From assembly GCA_036822015.1 (NCBI GenBank), contig DAISIL010000054.1, positions 1-21,890 on the forward strand: a DNA stretch of 21,890 bases, read 5' to 3'. The position numbers and the translations under genes are program-made. Source of the stretch: DAISIL01 sp036822015 (GTDB lineage: Bacteria; Bacteroidota; Bacteroidia; Cytophagales; Bernardetiaceae). The notes under the pieces were generated by a model that had not been told where the DNA came from, ran no database searches, and saw only the letters and a list, made by a program, of their open reading frames with translations. Shown in pieces: positions 1 to 5,305 of the stretch. Numbering within the stretch: the stretch's first letter is position 1; each line of letters opens with the position of its first letter.

Positions 1-2238
1 GCCTAGTTCGTTAGGGTCTAGTTCGCCTACGGGGTGGGTCGTGCCTTTACTGTTTCCATCGTGCCACGATACTTTGTCTATTTCGTTGCTGCCAGCGTAT
101 TGGTGATGCTGGCTTTTTGTGCCACCCCTGGCAGCGTATTCCCACTCCGCCTCGGTGGGCAGGCGGTAGGTTTTGCCCGTTTTCTCGGATAGCCATATGC
201 AGTACTCCTGTGCGTCGTTCCAACTGACATGGATTACCGGGTGGTTATCTTCTTCGGGCGGACGGATGCCCTCATGAAAGTTCGTGCCATACCGCCAATC
301 CCCCGAGTGGTACTCAATTTTCCGCCTTTCAGGATTCCAAAAGAATGAACCTGCTTCGCCTTGTTCAATTATTTTTTTCTTTTGTAATTCCTCTGCATAG
401 AAAGAATCGGTTACATTCCACCTGCCCGTGCCTTTCTCAGCATCGGTGCGGTAGTTAGTAGCTTCTATAAATTTACGGAATTGCCCGCGTGTAATGGGTG
501 CTTCCCCCATATAATAACCCGTAAGCTGAACGCGATGCGGGGGCTTGGCATCATCCATAAGCTCATCCTCTCCGTCTCTCTGCGGGTCATAGCCCATCTC
601 AAAAGTGCCGCCCTCTACGTAAAGCATATCGAAAGAAACGCCGTTGATGGTTTCGGTGATGCGGGGAGGGGTCGCGGGTGGTGGTGGTGGTGGTTCATCT
701 CCATCTAGCTCAAAGAGCAGGAGGTCTCGGTAGCGGCTTTGGATAAGCTGTGCTACCACGTAGTCGCCGATGGTATCGGCATCTGGGGGACTGCTGGGGT
801 CATAGATACGGGTGAGTTCGGTGCCTTGGGTATGGTGCTGGGTCTTTCTGATGGCCGCACGGATGCGCTCCTGGTCTTTGGTGGAGAGCCAGTCTTGTTG
901 CAGGATGTAACGGCGGGCATCATCGGGGATATAGCCCTGCCTAAACCAGGGTAGGCGGGCCAGTTGTTGGAGGTTGTCCCAGGTGTTGTAGGTAGGCGAA
1001 AGACTTTTGCCGAGGAAAAGGGTCAAGGGCCAGGAGCATTCGGGATAAACGGCGCAGGCGGCAATCCAGGGCAGGAGTTCGGGGAAATCCTGGGGTAGGC
1101 GTGCCAGGTCTTGTGCGTCGGCTACGGGTACGGTAAAAAGCGGCACGGTACGGCGCAGACTAAGGGTTTGACCAAAAGGAGCCTCCGTGGCTTGTTGGAG
1201 GCGGGCAAATCCGCGTTCGTCGGCTGCCATGACATCGGTAAAGTAATCTCGGAGGGGCGTAGCCAGGCGCGCCTCTAGGGCTTGCCCGAAGGGCAAAAAC
1301 AAAAAAGCCTGTCCGAAGTCCTGCCAATGCTGTACCCAGCGATAGGGTTGGTTATCCGATCCCCGCAAAAACACGCCTAGCGCAGCAAAAGTGATACAGA
1401 TAGACCCGGTATGCCGCTGCACCACCTGAGCCAACGACAGGTGTTGATGGGTCTCGGGGTGGTGTAGCTGCAAGGGCTGCCCCCGAAAGAAATAGCGGGT
1501 ACAAGCGATGCCGCGTTCGTGAAGTTGGGCAACAAAAGTATCGTAAAGCTGGGCGCGGTGATCCTGGCTGTGATCGGCTTCGATCAAGACCAGATACGTC
1601 GTGGCTCGTGTGCGGTCAGCATAGACGGGATCGAAGGCACCCAGGCGACGGATGCTCTGCCGAACCGTTTGGGCTACATCCAGGTAAGGGCGGCCCATCG
1701 GCTGGCGGGTGCGCAGGCGTGCGGTCAGCTGATGGATGGCGGGGTTGGGCTGTATAGCAAAGGGTTCGGGGCTACGCAAAACGGCATAATCCTTAGGTCG
1801 AGGGCCACTGCTGCGCTGGGCCACTCGGCGCGTGATAGGGTCTTGCCAGAGCTGATCCCACCAGTTGCGTAAGCGTTGCCACCAACTGGGCTTGCTCGGC
1901 ATCTCCTCGCGATCTGGTTCTGGTTGGTGTGGGGCAACCGTGGGGTGGCTATCGGCGGCTTGTTTTTGGGTGTTCTTTTCCTCTTGCTGGGGCTGCTCAC
2001 CCTGGATGGCCTGAACAAACAGGGTATCAAAGACGGCTCGCTCATGCCTTGACTTACACAACAAAGCCGCCAGACTATGCTGCCATACCCGCACGTCGGG
2101 TTCGCCTTTCAGCCTTAACAAAACTTGCTGTACGTCCAGGTGCGTATCCAAACCAATGACAAGCCCCTCATCGCGCAGCCGCTCGAGCAGCCAGGTGAGG
2201 TCTAAAAAAAGGGCGTTATCGTGGGTGTCAATTCTCAT
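1..2238 (-). CDS. Inactive-vWA-like / formylglycine-generating enzyme (SUMF1) fusion, partial
   Basis: Open frame of 746 residues from ATG at 2238 with no stop before the window edge, so the C-terminus is missing. Residues 1-80 are a helical region with an LAALLCKSRHERAVFD segment, like the N-terminus of vWA/CoxE-type proteins. Residues 214-330 look like a Rossmann/vWA fold (YLVLIEADHSQDHRAQLYD). The MIDAS DxSxS motif is reduced to DHSQD, so metal binding is probably lost. Residues 427-440 (LARLPWFRQGYIPD) are a helical motif I associate with the same family. A run of six prolines (516-521) then leads to the FGE-sulfatase domain, which starts near 527 and contains VEGGTFEMG, PITRGQF, HPVIHVSWNDAQEYC and RLPTEAEWEYAARGG. 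The FGE fold is certain. Whether it oxidises cysteine or only binds ligand cannot be judged, because the C-terminal active-site part is outside. The start overlaps the ATPase stop by 4 bases (ATGA), implying coupled translation and a joint complex. Confidence 0.9.
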   Translation of the reverse strand, partial: MRIDTHDNALFLDLTWLLERLRDEGLVIGLDTHLDVQQVLLRLKGEPDVRVWQHSLAALLCKSRHERAVFDTLFVQAIQGEQPQQEEKNTQKQAADSHPTVAPHQPEPDREEMPSKPSWWQRLRNWWDQLWQDPITRRVAQRSSGPRPKDYAVLRSPEPFAIQPNPAIHQLTARLRTRQPMGRPYLDVAQTVRQSIRRLGAFDPVYADRTRATTYLVLIEADHSQDHRAQLYDTFVAQLHERGIACTRYFFRGQPLQLHHPETHQHLSLAQVVQRHTGSICITFAALGVFLRGSDNQPYRWVQHWQDFGQAFLFLPFGQALEARLATPLRDYFTDVMAADERGFARLQQATEAPFGQTLSLRRTVPLFTVPVADAQDLARLPQDFPELLPWIAACAVYPECSWPLTLFLGKSLSPTYNTWDNLQQLARLPWFRQGYIPDDARRYILQQDWLSTKDQERIRAAIRKTQHHTQGTELTRIYDPSSPPDADTIGDYVVAQLIQSRYRDLLLFELDGDEPPPPPPATPPRITETINGVSFDMLYVEGGTFEMGYDPQRDGEDELMDDAKPPHRVQLTGYYMGEAPITRGQFRKFIEATNYRTDAEKGTGRWNVTDSFYAEELQKKKIIEQGEAGSFFWNPERRKIEYHSGDWRYGTNFHEGIRPPEEDNHPVIHVSWNDAQEYCIWLSEKTGKTYRLPTEAEWEYAARGGTKSQHHQYAGSNEIDKVSWHDGNSKGTTHPVGELDPNELG

Positions 2239-3113
2239 GCCTTCGGGAAGCAATGCCGCTGCAAATACTCGAAATCTTCTTTGGTTTTGGCCAGAATAGA
2301 AAGGGACATCCGTAGGGTTTCGGCTTGTGCGCTTTGGTCGGGGCGAAGCTGAGCCGAGTCGAAGCCTTCTTTTTGTAAGAAGCGTATCCACTGAATCAGT
2401 TCTGCTGTACCGATTTTTTTGCGGGGTAGCTGAACTTGTACCTCCTTGATCCAGCTTTCGAGGGTTTCCAGATGTTTTTTGAGATAGTCTTTGTCGATGT
2501 GCCTCTGGAGGATGTGTCGAAGTTGCTCGCCGTCCGGAAACTCAATGTAGAAAAAGATACAACGGCGCAGGAAGGCATCCGGTAGGGCTTTTTCGGCGTT
2601 GGATGTCAGGACGATAAAAGGGCGATGCTCGCCCACCTTGTAGTCCATGCGTCGTTCTTTGATCGTAAAGCTGCTCTCGTCGAGGGTATCGAGAAGGTCA
2701 TTGGGAAAATCTCGGGGGGCTTTGTCGATCTCATCAATCAAAACCAGGGATGCCTGGTTATGGCTTTCGATGATGGCCTTGCCAAGGGCTTGCTCCGGGA
2801 TGTGGTCTTCAATTTTTGCATTGGGGTTTCCGAGCTGGACTTGCAGGAAATGGCCCAGATGGTCGTAGGTGTAAAGCAAGTCGGTATAAACGGAGGTGGA
2901 CTTGGTATTGAAGCGGTGGTACATAACGGGCGGCTCAGCATGGCGTTCGAGGACTTTACAGATGGCACGGGCGGCGGTGGTTTTTCCGGTGCCGGGTAGT
3001 CCGGCCAGCAAGAGCGGTCGTTGGAGGTCATGGGCTACTCGGACGGCATCGCGGAGTGCGTCTTCAAAGTAGTAATCATCCTCGGGGTGGTTAAAATGCT
3101 TCGGGTCGATCAT
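2235..3113 (-). CDS. MoxR-type AAA+ ATPase of a conflict-system operon
   Basis: A 292-residue cytoplasmic AAA+ ATPase. Walker A is GLPGTGKT (38-45), Walker B LVLIDEID (123-130), sensor 1 TSN (170-172) and the arginine-finger region FLRRC (181-185). Layout and length match the MoxR/AAA_5 group, which usually works with a vWA-containing partner and remodels protein complexes. Here the partner encoded next carries an inactive vWA-like region, as expected for MoxR-vWA ternary conflict systems. All catalytic residues are intact, so this is probably the only active NTPase of the operon. The gene overlaps both neighbours by 4 bases (ATGA at 3110-3113 and 2235-2238), indicating tight stoichiometric coupling. 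The AAA+ call is certain; the immunity role is inferred from context. Confidence 0.93.
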   Translation of the reverse strand: MIDPKHFNHPEDDYYFEDALRDAVRVAHDLQRPLLLAGLPGTGKTTAARAICKVLERHAEPPVMYHRFNTKSTSVYTDLLYTYDHLGHFLQVQLGNPNAKIEDHIPEQALGKAIIESHNQASLVLIDEIDKAPRDFPNDLLDTLDESSFTIKERRMDYKVGEHRPFIVLTSNAEKALPDAFLRRCIFFYIEFPDGEQLRHILQRHIDKDYLKKHLETLESWIKEVQVQLPRKKIGTAELIQWIRFLQKEGFDSAQLRPDQSAQAETLRMSLSILAKTKEDFEYLQRHCFPKA

Positions 3114-4045
3114 GGGTTGTTAAGTTGATAACGTCGTGAGATTTCGGGGAGAAATGCCCGCCAGGCATCAAGTAGGAAGCAGGGTTCTTTGATTTCTGCT
3201 TTGATATGCAGGGTTTTTAGGCGATTTTCAAAAAATTGTTCAACGTCTGTCGTCTTGATGGGCGTGAAGTCTTCGATAGGCTTGGGTAAGGGTGAGGGAG
3301 GGGGAGCTGTCTTTTTGCTTTGCCAGGGCCACCGAAACCCCGGCGACAGGTCAGGCGGAGGGGAACAGACACAATCCTGAGGGGTGGCTTGCTCACAACG
3401 CACCTTGACGCACAAAAAAACACGGTATTCGATGTCTGTCGTCTTTTGGGCAAGCTGCCAAAAGTCGAAAAATGCTTTTTCAAATTCGGGGAGTGCTTGC
3501 ATATCCTCCCGATTGATGTCCAGGAAAAAGCCCAACAAATGCGTGGCCTTCGGGGATTTCTCTTCAAGCATTTGGAGTAGATGCGTAGCATTTTTTATCC
3601 GTTCGGGTATATCCAACAGATTTTTGGGCTTGTCCATCTTGATCCATCCCAAAAATCGACCGAGCGGCAGCTCTGACAATTTTCGTGGCTGATAGCTGGT
3701 CTCCTGATTCTCCTCTCGGAGTTCAAGCACCCAACGATCAAAAAGCCAGTCAGGCTGATGTCCGGCATAGGTGCGCACATACAAGAGTTTCTCGCTATCT
3801 GATACTTTAAAAAGACGCTCCGAGATATTCTGTCGATCCAGATACAAGAAGTCTCTGTATGCTTGGTTCTCCAGCGAAAGGGTGTCGTATCGCCTGTAAA
3901 GTTCTCCTTCCGTGATCTCTCGGAGGAGTTCTTTGGTTATGGGGCTATTGATGACGATGTTGTTTTTGTAGGAATAATTGCCGTTTCCAATGGTGATATC
4001 GCCATCAATCTCTTCAAAATTACCGGTGTTCTTAATTGCCGACAT
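3110..4045 (-). CDS. Putative inactive STAND (iSTAND-like) protein with N-terminal amyloid-like motif
   Basis: A 311-residue protein with no confidently recognised domain. Residues 4-23 (IKNTGNF..IDGDITIGNGN) repeat the C-terminus of the upstream adaptor almost exactly. After a helical stretch, residues 85-110 (EKLLYVRTYAGHQPDWLFDRW) sit where a STAND P-loop would be but lack GxxxxGK[ST]. Residues 169-178 (HLLGFFLDIN) and 207-215 (YRVFLCVKV) look like the buried strands of a P-loop fold, again without Walker B acids. This matches the pattern of eroded STAND modules found beside effector-associated domains, but it is my inference from shape. Residues 212-227 hold four cysteines (C212, C217, C225, C227), followed by a proline-rich segment (229-256) that probably is a flexible linker. 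The start overlaps the adaptor stop by 14 bases; the stop overlaps the ATPase ATG. The CDS is secure and the domain name tentative. Confidence 0.8.
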   Translation of the reverse strand: MSAIKNTGNFEEIDGDITIGNGNYSYKNNIVINSPITKELLREITEGELYRRYDTLSLENQAYRDFLYLDRQNISERLFKVSDSEKLLYVRTYAGHQPDWLFDRWVLELREENQETSYQPRKLSELPLGRFLGWIKMDKPKNLLDIPERIKNATHLLQMLEEKSPKATHLLGFFLDINREDMQALPEFEKAFFDFWQLAQKTTDIEYRVFLCVKVRCEQATPQDCVCSPPPDLSPGFRWPWQSKKTAPPPSPLPKPIEDFTPIKTTDVEQFFENRLKTLHIKAEIKEPCFLLDAWRAFLPEISRRYQLNNP

Positions 4046-4106
4046 TGTTGTTGTTTCCGATGGTGATATTGCCTTTGATCTTAGAGAAGTTGCCGGTGTT
4101 CTTGAT
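3983..4106 (-). repeat. Diverged tandem repeat encoding the shared ITIG motif
   Basis: Two 54-base copies, 4053-4106 and 3983-4036, lie 70 bases apart and match at about 41 of 54 positions by my hand alignment. Both encode IKNTGNFxxIxG[ND]ITIGN, the first as the adaptor's C-terminus, the second as the next protein's N-terminus. Many differences are silent (ATC/ATT, GGC/GGT, AAC/AAT, TTC/TTT), which points to selection on the peptide after duplication. Confidence 0.85.
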
Positions 4107-4388
4107 GCTTACATCGTTTCCCGAGTCCTGCTTGTCGTTTTTCTCCTTGGCCGATGTCATATCTAGCCCCTCTACCAGCCGCTGTAAGTCCGCAATAAGC
4201 GAACCCATAGCCGTTTGGTAGTCGCGGGTGTCCATGAGATAACGCTCTTTCTTGTATTGTTCATGGCGGGCTTGTAGGGTCGTGCGCTGTTGGCTGTCTT
4301 CGGTATCGAGGTTGAGTTGGTTGAGTTTTTCAAACAGAGAATCGAACTTAGCTTCCCTAAGGAGTTTCTCGAGTTTGGACTTTTTCAT
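4032..4388 (-). CDS. EAD11-like effector-associated adaptor with C-terminal amyloid-like motif
   Basis: A 118-residue first gene of the conflict operon. Residues 1-75 are all helical: MKKSKLEKLLREAKFDSLFEKL, then LQARHEQYKKERYL and YQTAMGSLIADLQRLVEGL. This is the pattern of effector-associated domain 11 (short N-terminal helix pair, an ARYxxLKRE-like helix, a final amphipathic helix), a death-like adaptor fold in Bacteroidota conflict systems. Residues 76-93 are a charged linker. Residues 95-118 are Asn/Gly-rich (IKNTGNFSKIKGNITIG, then NNNNVGN), nearly the same as the N-terminus of the next protein. Known EADs bring effectors and sensors together by like-with-like contact; the tail could add a second, amyloid-type contact. 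No other gene lies between this and the birA terminator, so transcription probably starts in the ~45 bases upstream, where only a weak -7-like TATCTTGC (4407-4414) is visible. Confidence 0.75.
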   Translation of the reverse strand: MKKSKLEKLLREAKFDSLFEKLNQLNLDTEDSQQRTTLQARHEQYKKERYLMDTRDYQTAMGSLIADLQRLVEGLDMTSAKEKNDKQDSGNDVSIKNTGNFSKIKGNITIGNNNNVGN

Positions 4389-4429
4389 GAGGTCGGATAT
4401 TTTTTGGCAAGATAATTTTTTTTTGCAAC

Positions 4430-4473
4430 AAAAAAAACACCCTAAGGTTTTTTCCGATCCCTAAGGGTGTTTT
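4430..4473 (-). terminator. Rho-independent terminator after birA, possibly bidirectional
   Basis: A 10-bp stem AAAACACCCT (4434-4443) / AGGGTGTTTT (4464-4473), extended by three further pairs after one A-A mismatch, with a 12-base loop. Eight A's at 4430-4437 give a T-run on the minus strand, terminating transcription from birA. The element lies only ~40 bases upstream of the adaptor gene, so it insulates the conflict operon from birA. Confidence 0.8.
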
Positions 4474-4511
4474 CAGCTGCCTATCGTGGGTTTTTCAATC
4501 CCTCCCGTAGA

Positions 4512-4530
4512 GATGTGCCGGCGGCGCATC
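4512..4530. repeat. Small GC-rich hairpin in the birA downstream spacer
   Basis: GATGTGCC (4512-4519) can pair with GGCGCATC (4523-4530) with one G-T pair around a 3-base loop. It sits between the birA stop and the terminator and has no T-run. The flanking CCCGTAGAGATGTGCC looks like half of the short palindromic repeats common in Bacteroidota intergenic regions. I cannot count other copies here. Confidence 0.35.
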
Positions 4531-4560
4531 GTTTTCAAAAACCAAAGCATTAGCGCACAT

Positions 4561-5298
4561 TCACAAAAAAACAATCCCTTTCAAATCAAAAACTTGTATC
4601 CCCTCCCTCTGGCTCTCTATGACAAGCTGCCCCCAGGCGTTTACATCCGCTACGCGCCCCACAAAACGGTGTTGATCCAGAACACGCAAAAACTCCCGCT
4701 CTTCCGCATAAGCGAATAAGTATTTCAAGTAATCGTGTTTGAGGGTTCTTTGGTCAGCCGGACTTTGATGGAGTTGGAGCAGGATACGATGTAATATCTC
4801 GGGAAGATCAAATACGGCTCCGGTGAGCAGATGCAGGGAGGTAGCTGTCGGATATTGAAAATAAACCTGATTGATATTGACACCTATCCCGATAATGCTT
4901 TGTCGGATATGCCGCTCGCGTATCTGGTTTTCAATTAAGATACCGGCTATCTTTTGTCCTTCAATCAAAATATCATTGGGCCATTTGATCTGTACGGGGA
5001 GGTGCGTGAGGTCTTCGATGAGCTGACGCACGGCTAGGCTGACTCGGGCCATGAGCCAAAAGGCTGCTTCGGGCGGTAAAGCCAGTTGTCGGATCGCCAA
5101 AGAAAGCAGCAGATTTTTACCTGCCTCGGATTCCCAATGCGTGTTGCGCTGCCCGCGTCCCTGCGTCTGCTCGTCGGTGCGTAGATACACGAAGGGTGCG
5201 TTGGTTTGGGCCAAGTAATCGCCAATCGTTGTGTTGGTAGATGGGCAGCGGGAGATAAAAAAGCCTTGCCAGTCGTGTGGCTCTGGAAATTGAAACAT
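4561..5298 (-). CDS. birA: Biotin--[acetyl-CoA-carboxylase] ligase
   Basis: A 245-residue monofunctional biotin protein ligase: it activates biotin with ATP to biotinyl-AMP and attaches it to the carrier lysine of biotin-dependent carboxylases in the cytoplasm. Visible motifs are STNTT (20-24), the biotinyl-AMP-binding loop QGRGQRNTHWESEAGKN (46-62, family GRGRxGRxWxS), KWPNDI (105-110), the K116-containing GQKIAGILIE (114-123) and IGIGVNINQ (136-144). The N-terminal winged-helix repressor domain of E. coli BirA is absent, so it is an enzyme only, the usual form in Bacteroidota. The loop's last R of GRGRxGR is replaced by T (QRNTHW). Starts 7 bases after the stop of the O-antigen-ligase-like gene, so the two share a transcript. 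Confidence 0.95.
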   Translation of the reverse strand: MFQFPEPHDWQGFFISRCPSTNTTIGDYLAQTNAPFVYLRTDEQTQGRGQRNTHWESEAGKNLLLSLAIRQLALPPEAAFWLMARVSLAVRQLIEDLTHLPVQIKWPNDILIEGQKIAGILIENQIRERHIRQSIIGIGVNINQVYFQYPTATSLHLLTGAVFDLPEILHRILLQLHQSPADQRTLKHDYLKYLFAYAEEREFLRVLDQHRFVGRVADVNAWGQLVIESQREGIQVFDLKGIVFL

Positions 5299-5305
5299 TC
5301 CTTAA

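Noticed and set aside
680..700. GTG/GGT triplet run as a phase-variation repeat or a tryptophan/glycine-rich peptide
   Set aside because: On the coding strand it is the hexaproline linker. Triplet changes would not shift the frame.
1519..2159. Open frames on the plus strand (117 and 76 aa) and a second minus frame (1725-2045)
   Set aside because: They lie inside the vWA-FGE gene, whose frame shows family motifs throughout; these show none.
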